Below are positions 51,819 to 59,161 of a DNA stretch of 64,000 nucleotides, piece after piece; the first letter of the stretch is position 1, and the number at the start of each line of letters is the position of its first letter. Source of the DNA: JAUUZQ01 sp964538375 (GTDB lineage: Bacteria > Bacteroidota > Bacteroidia > Bacteroidales > GCA-2748055); contig CAZIFQ010000001.1 of assembly GCA_964538375.1 (NCBI GenBank), forward strand, positions 1 through 64,000. Reading direction: 5' to 3'. A program made the translations under genes and the position numbers. The notes below the pieces were generated by a model. That model worked only from the letters and a program-made list of their open reading frames with translations. It was not told the DNA's origin and made no database searches.

Positions 51819-52433
51819 ATGCATATAGCAGTCGCAGGTAACATCGGTTCCGGGAAAACCACGCTCACAGGATTACTGGCAAAACATTATAATTGGGAGG
51901 CGCAATATGAGGATGTCGACGACAACCCCTATCTTAATGATTTCTATGAGGATATGCAGCGCTGGTCTTTCAACTTACAAATTTATTTTTTAAACAGCAG
52001 GTTCAGCCAGATCGTACAAATCAGGCAAACAGGTCTGAAAACTATCCAGGATCGAACCATCTATGAAGATGCATATATTTTTGCTCCAAACCTTCACAGT
52101 ATGGGATTAATGACAACCCGTGATTTTGAAAATTATTTTGCCCTTTTTAATCTCATGAGTTCATTAATCGAACCCCCTGATCTACTCATCTATTTACGAG
52201 CAAGCATCCCGACGCTTGTCAACCAAATACAGAACAGAGGTCGTAAATATGAAGACAATATACGGCTCGATTATCTGAAGCATCTTAATGAAAGATACGA
52301 GGCCTGGATTGAAACCTATAGTTTTGGAAAGCTTTTGATTATCGATGCAGATAATTATAATTTCCCGGCAAGTCCAGAGGATTTAAGTGTTGTAATTGAT
52401 AAAATCAATGCAAACTTACATGGCTTGTTCTAG
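51819..52433 (+). CDS. Deoxynucleoside kinase
   Basis: 204-residue salvage enzyme phosphorylating deoxynucleosides (dAdo/dGuo-kinase-like family). The P-loop GNIGSGKTT is at 7-15; the DRTIYEDAYIFA block holds the catalytic DR-x-E motif; YLRASIPTLVNQIQNRGRKYE is the LID arginine region. The substrate cannot be fixed from these motifs. Isolated gene between GH3 and the GIY-YIG gene. Confidence 0.9.
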   Translation: MHIAVAGNIGSGKTTLTGLLAKHYNWEAQYEDVDDNPYLNDFYEDMQRWSFNLQIYFLNSRFSQIVQIRQTGLKTIQDRTIYEDAYIFAPNLHSMGLMTTRDFENYFALFNLMSSLIEPPDLLIYLRASIPTLVNQIQNRGRKYEDNIRLDYLKHLNERYEAWIETYSFGKLLIIDADNYNFPASPEDLSVVIDKINANLHGLF

Positions 52434-52452
52434 AACACAGCTTCCGCTTAAA

Positions 52453-52665
52453 TTACATATCCTTTAGTATATTTATTTCTTTCCTTGTTACTCCAAGGGA
52501 ATCTCCAACTTCAAAACTCTTAAGCAGCCTCCATGGCCTATATTTTGATGTAAATGAATTGTCGGATAACTCGTTATGTTCCAATAAGCGTCGACTAACA
52601 TGGTTAGTCTGTCCAATATAGTACTTGTCGTACTTCTCTGAATATAGAATGTAGACGTAATACAT
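52453..52665 (-). CDS. Short GIY-YIG endonuclease-like protein
   Basis: 70 residues with the GIY-YIG core: YYVYILYSEKYDKYYIGQT, then SRRLLEHN and KYRPWRLLKSFE. The catalytic Tyr and Arg are kept. Related small UPF0213-like proteins are usually about 80-95 residues and end in a KKxKSRKxIE helix; this one ends at NILKDM, so a dozen or so residues are missing. It may be a slightly truncated gene. It follows the tRNA-Asn terminator on the same strand. Confidence 0.7.
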   Translation of the reverse strand: MYYVYILYSEKYDKYYIGQTNHVSRRLLEHNELSDNSFTSKYRPWRLLKSFEVGDSLGVTRKEINILKDM

Positions 52666-52670
52666 AATAG

Positions 52671-52705
52671 AAAAAGCCGGAGGAAAACTAATCCTCCGGC
52701 TTTTT
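52671..52705. terminator. Strong intrinsic terminator after tRNA-Asn (symmetrical)
   Basis: A 14-bp perfect stem, AAAAAGCCGGAGGA (52671-52684) with TCCTCCGGCTTTTT (52692-52705), around a 7-nt loop. It ends the minus-strand tRNA-Asn transcript 3 nt after the gene and could also act on the other strand. Confidence 0.92.
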
Positions 52706-52707
52706 AG

Positions 52708-52781
52708 CTCCTCAGGTAGGACTTGAACCTACGACCTACGGATTAACAGTCCGCCGCTCTAACCAACTGAGCTACTGAGGA
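52708..52781 (-). tRNA. tRNA-Asn (GTT)
   Basis: 74 nt. Acceptor stem TCCTCAG pairs with CTGAGGA, discriminator G. The anticodon arm GCGGA-CTGTTAA-TCCGT shows GTT, and the T-loop is GTTCAAGTC. The whole closely resembles bacterial tRNA-Asn. CCA is not encoded and must be added afterwards. Confidence 0.95.
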
Positions 52782-52820
52782 ATTATTTTATTTCCATACC
52801 GCTGTATGAATTTCGGTTCG

Positions 52821-52851
52821 CAAAAATATATCCTTTTACTTAATTAAACAA
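52821..52851 (-). promoter_or_regulatory. Promoter for tRNA-Asn
   Basis: On the minus strand TTG (52851-52849), a 20-nt spacer and TATTTTTG (52828-52821) match the Bacteroidota consensus. It predicts a leader of about 30 nt before the tRNA. Confidence 0.55.
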
Positions 52852-52916
52852 TTAATTTACCTTAAAAAAACAAAAATCTTTGTGCTGATTACAAAGGGGA
52901 AAATACTTTTATGTTA

Positions 52917-52924
52917 TATATTTG
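52917..52924 (+). promoter_or_regulatory. -7 box (TATATTTG) for the PfkB kinase
   Basis: TATATTTG fits TAnnTTTG and ends 15 nt before ATG 52940. No TTG at -33. Confidence 0.4.
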
Positions 52925-52939
52925 TGGCAAATTTAGAAT

Positions 52940-53917
52940 ATGAAGGTACTTGGAATGGGCAACGCCCTGGTGGATATCATCACCAAACTCAAAGATGATA
53001 AGGTATTAAATGCATTTGGTCTGCCCAAAGGAAGTATGACTCTTGTTGATCTTGATACATCAAACTATATCAATGCTGAAACTAGCGGAGTCCATAAACA
53101 GAAAGCATCAGGGGGGTCGGCTGCAAACACTATCCATGGTTTATCTCATATGGGAGTAGAGACTGGCTTCATTGGAAAAGTCGGGGATGACGATCTTGGT
53201 AATTTCTTTAGAAAAGACATGAAGAACAACAAGATTAATCCCATTCTTTTTAAAAGTATAAACGAAACAGGTCGTGCCCTCGCCCTTATTAGTACTGATT
53301 CGGAAAGGACCTTTGCCACCTATTTGGGCGCTGCAGTGGAACTGTCCGTTGAAGACCTTGCCTCAAATATTTTTGAAGGATATAACTATTTATATGTAGA
53401 AGGATATCTTGTTCAGGACCATGACCTGCTGGAGAAAGCACTTCGCCTGGCAAAAAAGAACAAGTTGAAGATATGTATTGATCTTTCCAGTTTCAACATT
53501 GTAGATGATCACAAAGATTTTTTCCTTGAGATTATTAAAGATTTTGTAGACATAGTCTTTGGTAACAACCAGGAAACAGAAAGTCTTACCGGAAAGAAAC
53601 CTGAAGAGGCTGCTGTTGCCCTGGGTGAGATGGCAGAAATTGTCGTAGTGAAACTTGGTGCAGAGGGATCTTTGATTCGCGCGAACAACAAGACCGTCCG
53701 TATTGGTGTGCGCCCATCAAAACCGATTGATACAACAGGTGCCGGTGATTTATATGCTGCAGGATTTCTGTATGGATTGATTCATGGAATGTCAGTTGAG
53801 AAATGCGGACAGATTGGAGCAATCCTATCCGGTAAAGTAATTGAAATAAATGGCGCTAAAATGGAAGAAGCTACCTGGGAAAACCTGCGTCGGGAAATAA
53901 AAGCTATCTCAGTATAA
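52940..53917 (+). CDS. PfkB family carbohydrate/nucleoside kinase (adenosine kinase-like)
   Basis: 325-residue ribokinase-fold enzyme. The N-terminal GGSAANTIHGLSHMG motif and the C-terminal DTTGAGD (264-270, catalytic Asp270) are intact. The opening VLGMGNALVDIITKL and overall pattern resemble adenosine kinase-like members of Bacteroidota; the substrate (sugar or nucleoside) is unproven. Stop codon abuts that of the convergent DUF2797 remnant. Confidence 0.88.
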   Translation: MKVLGMGNALVDIITKLKDDKVLNAFGLPKGSMTLVDLDTSNYINAETSGVHKQKASGGSAANTIHGLSHMGVETGFIGKVGDDDLGNFFRKDMKNNKINPILFKSINETGRALALISTDSERTFATYLGAAVELSVEDLASNIFEGYNYLYVEGYLVQDHDLLEKALRLAKKNKLKICIDLSSFNIVDDHKDFFLEIIKDFVDIVFGNNQETESLTGKKPEEAAVALGEMAEIVVVKLGAEGSLIRANNKTVRIGVRPSKPIDTTGAGDLYAAGFLYGLIHGMSVEKCGQIGAILSGKVIEINGAKMEEATWENLRREIKAISV

Positions 53918-54223
53918 TTATCCTTCATAACTCATCCTCACAAGGTATCCGCCAAATTTCCGGATATTAATTACGCTGTCGTCATCAAATAAACTACCTG
54001 CTTTGACAGGCAATTTTTCTCTGCATAATCCATATCCCTGGCTGAATGACTTATTGGTTTGCCTACCACATTTAATGCAATTAATCTCACCCATCCATTC
54101 AAAATTGATCTCTCTACCTAAAAAATCGTTCATTTTTACCTCCTTATCTCCTATTGGAAGTGTATATTCTACTAGATTTTTCAATTCCGATTGCATTTTT
54201 TTCAAATTTCCTAAAATTTCCAT
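53918..54223 (-). pseudogene. DUF2797 gene with an apparent large in-frame internal deletion
   Basis: 101 residues. The first 70 or so match the N-terminus of DUF2797 proteins: LKKMQSELKNLVEYTLPIGDKEV, INFEWMGEINCIKCGRQTNKSFSQGYG with one CxxC pair. The normal continuation (a second Cys pair and about 170 residues) is missing. The remaining part, LPVKAGSLFDDDSVINIRKFGGYLVRM, resembles the very C-terminus of the family. The two ends are in one open frame, so this looks like a deletion derivative of a roughly 260-residue gene; this comparison is from memory. Function, if any, is unknown. Confidence 0.55.
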
Positions 54224-54300
54224 GCCTCTGATAATGTTATGTTTACAGGTCTTAAGATAACTAAAATGAATAATATTTGCAATATTTTTAGTAGTATGTC

Positions 54301-54332
54301 TTGCATAGTACCATATTTTATATATATCTTTG
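54301..54332 (+). promoter_or_regulatory. Bacteroidota promoter for the PadR/PspC operon
   Basis: TTG (54301-54303), a 21-nt spacer and TATCTTTG (54325-54332) match the consensus. Transcription would start near 54339, 25 nt before the first gene of the operon. No operator is evident, but PadR proteins commonly bind near their own promoter. Confidence 0.6.
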
Positions 54333-54363
54333 CATTGTCATGTTGTAGGTATAAGACACTATT

Positions 54364-54705
54364 ATGAAATACAAGGTAGTATATATAACAATAATAATTC
54401 TTTTAACTTTCCTCGGGGAAGGACTTTCACAGAAATCAAGTTTGATTCTACTGCCCTCGGGAAGACTAGAAGGAAGAACCCAAGAGGTTCAAACTAATGA
54501 AACTAACACTATAAAAAAAACCAGTGAGTTCAAAAACACAGATACCTTAATACAAAATACTCCTGATATCAATAAACATGAAAAAAATTCAAACGCTAAA
54601 AATAAAAAACTATGTAAAATCATAGGATCAATTTGTACAAAAAAATGGAGTGAGGGCATAATTAGATTATTCCAATTGCCTTCAGCTTCAGGAATAACAA
54701 TATAA
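54364..54705 (+). CDS. Small secreted protein of unknown function
   Basis: 113 residues, not recognised. A signal peptide (residues 1-22, MKYKVVYITIIILLTFLGEGLSQ) is clear. The mature part is polar, Asn/Thr/Lys-rich and probably disordered up to residue 80, then ends in KKLCKIIGSICTKKWSEGIIRLFQL with two Cys six residues apart. It is the first gene after a good promoter and precedes padR by 13 nt, so it belongs to that operon. The reading frame is plausible but low complexity keeps confidence moderate. Confidence 0.55.
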   Translation: MKYKVVYITIIILLTFLGEGLSQKSSLILLPSGRLEGRTQEVQTNETNTIKKTSEFKNTDTLIQNTPDINKHEKNSNAKNKKLCKIIGSICTKKWSEGIIRLFQLPSASGITI

Positions 54706-54718
54706 CAATCGTATTATT

Positions 54719-55048
54719 ATGAATATCGAGAATGCAAAAGCACAGATGAGAAAGGGGACCTTAGAGCTTTGTATATTGGCTATTGTCAATAAGAAAGACT
54801 GCTATGCCTCAGATATTATCAACACGCTAAAAGAGAAAAACCTGATCGTTGTTGAAGGAACTCTCTATCCCCTCCTGACCAGGCAAAAGAATGCCGGTTT
54901 ACTCAGTTACAGATGGGAAGAGTCCACACAGGGACCTCCCCGTAAATATTATGCCTTAACAGATGAGGGCAAACAATTTCTGACGGAGTTGGATAGTTCC
55001 TGGAAGGAGCTTGTAAGTGTTGTTAGTTCAATAAATTCAAAAAAATAA
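54719..55048 (+). CDS. PadR family transcriptional regulator
   Basis: 109 residues, the short (PadR-s1) type. A winged helix-turn-helix is formed by MRKGTLELCILAIVNKKDCYASDIINTLKEKNLIVVEGTLYPLLTRQKNAGLLSYRW, and PPRKYYALTDEGKQFL is the wing. Such regulators usually repress the operon they belong to and are induced by small molecules or envelope stress. The following gene encodes the common partner, a PspC/HAAS-type membrane protein, 12 nt downstream. Confidence 0.92.
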   Translation: MNIENAKAQMRKGTLELCILAIVNKKDCYASDIINTLKEKNLIVVEGTLYPLLTRQKNAGLLSYRWEESTQGPPRKYYALTDEGKQFLTELDSSWKELVSVVSSINSKK

Positions 55049-55060
55049 AACTATATAACT

Positions 55061-56629
55061 ATGAAAAAAGCGATCAAGATAAATCTTAGCGGTATCATTT
55101 TTCACATTGACGAGGATGCCTATGACAAGCTAAAAAAATACCTCGATGCTATTAGCAGTCATTTTTCAAACCAGCAAGAAAGCAAAGAGATTATCAATGA
55201 CATCGAGACTAGAATTTCTGAGCTTTTCGAAGAAAAGAAACTGAAGGAAGAAGATGTAATTAGCATCGATATGGTAAATGAGGTGATTGAAATAATGGGT
55301 AATCCAGAGGATATTGCTGATACCGGTGATGAACCCTCAACAGGTAATAAACAATTTCACTCCTACCACTCTTCAAAAAACAAGCGTTTATATCGCGACC
55401 CTGATAATTCTGTTATCAGCGGTGTATGTGGTGGTTTAGGAGCATACTTTAACATCGACCCCATTATTTTCAGATTACTCTTTGTCATCTTGTTATTCGC
55501 AGGTGGAGCATCCTTGTTATTGTATGTTATTTTGTGGATTGTAATTCCTAAAGCTGAAACAGCAGGTCAAAAACTCGAGATGTCTGGAGAACCAGTCAAT
55601 GTATCTAACATTGAAAAGAAGGTTAGAAAAGAGTATGAATCAGCGAAAGAGAATGTAAAGGCAGCAGCCAATTCAGAAACAGTAAAAAAAACCAAAAATG
55701 CTGCCAACGATTTTTTTTCAGCGCTGGGTAAAATATTGTTAGTATTCATAAAAGTCATACTGATCATCATTGGTACTTCACTTGTTTTATCCGGCATCGT
55801 ATTAATAATAGCCATCGTTTCCGGCACCTTTGTAGGACTACATTTTCTTCCCTTTGGAGCCTATGATTTCACCATCGCACAGTTCCTGGCTCCCTTCACC
55901 GATCCTCTGTCAGTTACGCTATTAGTAATAGGATTAATGCTATTATTTCTAATCCCGATAGTAGCTATGGTTTATGGACTGATAAAGTTGATCTTCTCCA
56001 TTAAAACAAAGAACCGAGGATTGACTATTGGAGCTACAACTCTTTGGGTGGTTGCCCTCTTCATGACAGTGGGTATCATTGCCATCGAAAGCAATAACTA
56101 CTCAAAAAGTGGCAGCAGTATTACAAAAAGTACTTTAGCAATCGATTCAGACACCCTGGTAGTATCGGTCAATAACCTGATGAAGAAGGACCTGGATCAA
56201 TTTATAAATATCGAATTGGGCCCAGATTATGAATGGTTCTTCTCTGAAGACCTGGATAAAATCTATGGGAAAGTTAATCTTGATATAAAAAAATCAGGCA
56301 ATGGTATCTGTTATATCGAAATAGATAAACGCTCACAAGGTAAAACATGGGAAATAGCCGAGGTAAATGCGGAAAATCTGAGTTACAACTTTAAATCAAT
56401 AGATAATACCCTGATAATTGACCCATATTTCTATGTCGGCAATGACGAAAATTGGAGAATACCCAGTATAGAATTAGATATCTGTTTACCTGTAGGACAA
56501 TATATCACTCTGGAGAAAGAAACCCGTGATCTATTAACTCATGTTTACAATGTAAATCATATATCGGAATGGAGCATGGCCAACAAAACATGGCTGATGA
56601 CAGATGACGGATTAGAATTAGCAAAATAA
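55061..56629 (+). CDS. PspC domain membrane protein with HAAS-like N-terminus
   Basis: 522 residues. The N-terminal 95 residues (INLSGIIFHIDEDAYDKLKKYLDAI, EIMGNPEDIAD) are helical and acidic, like the HAAS domains paired with PadR regulators. A PspC domain follows (about 105-168, RDPDNSVISGVCGGLGAYFNIDPIIFRLLFVILL). Further helices are at about 222-255, 285-310 and 320-340, and a C-terminal extracytoplasmic domain (about 345-522) has no known match. It is probably an envelope-stress sensor under PadR control. Confidence 0.85.
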   Translation: MKKAIKINLSGIIFHIDEDAYDKLKKYLDAISSHFSNQQESKEIINDIETRISELFEEKKLKEEDVISIDMVNEVIEIMGNPEDIADTGDEPSTGNKQFHSYHSSKNKRLYRDPDNSVISGVCGGLGAYFNIDPIIFRLLFVILLFAGGASLLLYVILWIVIPKAETAGQKLEMSGEPVNVSNIEKKVRKEYESAKENVKAAANSETVKKTKNAANDFFSALGKILLVFIKVILIIIGTSLVLSGIVLIIAIVSGTFVGLHFLPFGAYDFTIAQFLAPFTDPLSVTLLVIGLMLLFLIPIVAMVYGLIKLIFSIKTKNRGLTIGATTLWVVALFMTVGIIAIESNNYSKSGSSITKSTLAIDSDTLVVSVNNLMKKDLDQFINIELGPDYEWFFSEDLDKIYGKVNLDIKKSGNGICYIEIDKRSQGKTWEIAEVNAENLSYNFKSIDNTLIIDPYFYVGNDENWRIPSIELDICLPVGQYITLEKETRDLLTHVYNVNHISEWSMANKTWLMTDDGLELAK

Positions 56630-56652
56630 AGCTGAAATTTCTACATGAAAAT

Positions 56653-56684
56653 AAAACGGGAAGCAAATTTGCTTCCCGTTTTTG
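56653..56684 (+). terminator. Intrinsic terminator after the PspC gene
   Basis: A perfect inverted repeat, AAAACGGGAAGCAAA (56653-56667) and TTTGCTTCCCGTTTT (56668-56682), ending in T. It is symmetrical and may also act on the opposite strand, after the gene at 56759-58042. Confidence 0.85.
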
Positions 56685-56758
56685 TTCTTATCATTTAATA
56701 AACTTAATCGTTTTAGTGAGGCCTGACGTGAGTGCTGCCTAACTCCCTATAACCTCTG

Positions 56759-58042
56759 TCACTCTTCCAGCTTCCCCTCGAAAAACAACTTCTCCCTAAG
56801 TTCAGTGATACTGTTTTCAGCAGCACTGCGCATCGTAATAGTTATCTGTCCTTTTAGATCAGGATTATCAGACAAAGAAACAGGGGGAGGAAGCATCTCC
56901 AGAAATTTGGTGTAAAACTCCAGTGCTAATTCCGGCTCGTCAAATCTATACTGATACAGAGAAGCGATATAGTAAATATACCCGGGCTTTGGATCATATG
57001 CATAGGCCTTCTTATAGCAAGCCAGGACCTTTTCATAGTCCTCAAGAGTTGCATAAATAGATCGTTTCTCAAGTAATATGGTTGCCAAGACTACTGTATC
57101 AGGAAGTAAAAGGGAATCCAATCTTTCTAAATAATACAAACCTTTCTCTGGTGTGCGCGAGTTCAAAAACCCCCTACCAAGCATAAAACATATTTCAAAG
57201 TCATCAGGACTCTTTTGATATGCGCCTAGTAAATGCTTCCTGGCATCAACATAATTATACTGCTCTATTTCCCCTAAGCCCAGATGCTTAAGAACAAAAA
57301 CCCCCGAGTCTCCCATCTCATATAAGCTGCCAAAACAGCTGTTTGATGTGATATAATTTTTATTATTGAAGCTCGCTGATCCTTTTATTCTTATGAATTT
57401 TTTATTCAGAGAATCTTGACCGAGAACCTCATCACATATCTCGATAGAGCGCTCATACTCCTTCTCTTTCACAAGAATACTGGCCAGTTTATTCGCCGTA
57501 GATTGATCGTTTGGATTGATGGAATAGACTTTCTCATAATACTGCAAGGCAATTTTATTGCTGTCTAATTGATAATAGTTATCCCCAAGATGAATTAATA
57601 GTGACAGGTTTAGAGAATCAGAAATCAACCTGGATTCCAGTTTTTCAATTGCCTCACTAAAATCATTCTGAAACTCCAGAAGCTCAATCAAGCGAATAAA
57701 ATTTTCATGGGAATCGGAAAATTTCTCCAATAAGGGTTTCGCTTTCACAAAATTTCCACTCTCATAATAAAAATTTGTCAGCAACAATTCCATGGAAGGA
57801 TCTGCGCTGTAGATTGAAAGACCCTCTTCCAAAACATCAATGGCCCCGAGTAAATTCCCCTCCCTGTTAGTGATAAAACCAAGCCAGTAATAATCTTCAG
57901 TATTGGCTTTATTGCTGGCTGCTTCAATAAGAGTTTCATTGTCTCCTTTTAAATAAAGAACTTCATAATTAGACTGTCCTCTCACAAGCAAAGAACTCAT
58001 GCACCACAACAATAGGGAGACCAGGTAGAAATTAGTTTTCAT
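56759..58042 (-). CDS. Secreted tetratricopeptide-repeat protein
   Basis: 427 residues. A signal peptide (about 1-22, ending VRGQ) is followed by about ten TPR-like helical pairs from residue 30 to 400, with recurring spacing of 34 residues, e.g. NLSLLIHLGDNYYQLDSNKIALQYYEKVYSINP and LVKEKEYERSIEICDEVLGQD. TPRs bind proteins, so it may be a scaffold in the periplasm; no partner is indicated. Ordinary composition for the region; no terminator between it and the upstream barrel gene. Confidence 0.78.
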   Translation of the reverse strand: MKTNFYLVSLLLWCMSSLLVRGQSNYEVLYLKGDNETLIEAASNKANTEDYYWLGFITNREGNLLGAIDVLEEGLSIYSADPSMELLLTNFYYESGNFVKAKPLLEKFSDSHENFIRLIELLEFQNDFSEAIEKLESRLISDSLNLSLLIHLGDNYYQLDSNKIALQYYEKVYSINPNDQSTANKLASILVKEKEYERSIEICDEVLGQDSLNKKFIRIKGSASFNNKNYITSNSCFGSLYEMGDSGVFVLKHLGLGEIEQYNYVDARKHLLGAYQKSPDDFEICFMLGRGFLNSRTPEKGLYYLERLDSLLLPDTVVLATILLEKRSIYATLEDYEKVLACYKKAYAYDPKPGYIYYIASLYQYRFDEPELALEFYTKFLEMLPPPVSLSDNPDLKGQITITMRSAAENSITELREKLFFEGKLEE

Positions 58043-58261
58043 AGAAAGTTAATTTATACTAAAACGCGCTGCACAAGAATATATTATCACTTAACAGAGC
58101 TGCATTATTAAAACCAGCTGGTACAAGGAAAAATCGGAGATATCCCTGGATTTCATTTGAAATTTTCCCTCAAAAATTTACAAACCTTCATCTTCTGCAG
58201 TTTTCAAAATAATATTATGTCCTGAGCGGATGAATCTCGGTTATTGAAAAGTGACAGACCT

Positions 58262-58894
58262 TTAGTACACCCCATAAATCATTTCCAGGGTCAAGCCAAA
58301 AGTAGTAAATGGATCATCAGATCGTATATCTATATTTAAGGTGGGGAATATATTAAGAAACAACACATCCGAAAATTCCCGTTGATATCCTGCGCCCAAT
58401 AGAAATCCAACTTTTACATTATGGTCGATATCATCAGCTGACAACACATGTGTGCCATATGTATCATTCTGATACTTCGACTGAATTGTATACATAATAT
58501 TCATTCCACCCATAACAAGAATAGCGTTCTTTTTCTTTTTCCATGGTATAAAATAGACCGCAATGGGAACAACAATATTTTTTTGATTATAAAGTTGGCC
58601 TATTTCTACAAGTCCCTGGTCACCCGTAACGTCAAAATACCTGGGTAAGTCAACAATATTTGACGAGCGGGATATAAAATCTGCTCCCGATTTAATGAAC
58701 CATTCATCGTTTTCCCAAAACACATAGGAGATTCCGGCACCATATCCTATAGCAAATGAGGCATCAGAAGTTCTTGTTTTCGACAAAGTGGAATATGCAC
58801 TAGCTCCAATAAATGAAGTAATTTGTGAGGTTCCGGATAAGAAAACAGAAAGAAAACATGTGAGAAGAACAAATTTCCTGGTCTGCATATTCAA
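58262..58894 (-). CDS. Outer-membrane beta-barrel protein
   Basis: 210 residues with a signal peptide (about 1-23, ending SGTSQ) and about eight amphipathic strands ending in MIYGVY, with Gly/aromatic alternation such as SFAIGYGAGISYVF and VGFLLGAGYQREF. It fits PorT-like/OmpX-like small barrels of Bacteroidota but cannot be assigned to a function. It is divergent from the tRNA-Gln gene. Confidence 0.72.
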   Translation of the reverse strand: MNMQTRKFVLLTCFLSVFLSGTSQITSFIGASAYSTLSKTRTSDASFAIGYGAGISYVFWENDEWFIKSGADFISRSSNIVDLPRYFDVTGDQGLVEIGQLYNQKNIVVPIAVYFIPWKKKKNAILVMGGMNIMYTIQSKYQNDTYGTHVLSADDIDHNVKVGFLLGAGYQREFSDVLFLNIFPTLNIDIRSDDPFTTFGLTLEMIYGVY

Positions 58895-58988
58895 TGGTTT
58901 TTATAGCAACATTTAAAATTAGGTTTATTATTTGTAATTTAAAATTTAGATAGTTTTCTTTTCTGTTTTTTAATAAAGGAAAAAGTTT

Positions 58989-58996
58989 TAAATTTG
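58989..58996 (+). promoter_or_regulatory. -7 box (TAAATTTG) for tRNA-Gln
   Basis: TAAATTTG fits TAnnTTTG and ends 9 nt before the tRNA. The -33 region is T-rich (TTCTG) but without TTG. The position suits a tRNA transcribed with almost no leader. Confidence 0.45.
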
Positions 58997-59005
58997 CGAC
59001 CTGAT

Positions 59006-59078
59006 TGACCCGTGGTGTAACTGGCAACACATCTGATTTTGGTTCAGAAGAGTCCAAGTTCGAGCCTTGGCGGGTCAA
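59006..59078 (+). tRNA. tRNA-Gln (TTG)
   Basis: 73 nt. The acceptor stem TGACCCG pairs with CGGGTCA, discriminator A. The anticodon arm TCTGA-TTTTGGT-TCAGA shows TTG, and the T-loop is GTTCGAGCC. CCA is not encoded. Confidence 0.93.
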
Positions 59079-59082
59079 CTGA

Positions 59083-59108
59083 AGCCAGCTTAAACGCTGG
59101 CTTTTTTT
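59083..59108 (+). terminator. Intrinsic terminator after tRNA-Gln
   Basis: AGCCAGC (59083-59089), a 6-nt loop and GCTGGCT (59096-59102), followed by a T-run to 59108, immediately after the tRNA. Confidence 0.9.
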
Positions 59109-59161
59109 ATTAATTATGTCATTCTTTATGAATTTTATTTGGCTAAAAAAATATCAATTAT

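Noticed and set aside
54003..54260. 85-codon + strand frame over the DUF2797 remnant
   Set aside because: Opposite strand of a frame with recognisable family sequence; no own motif.
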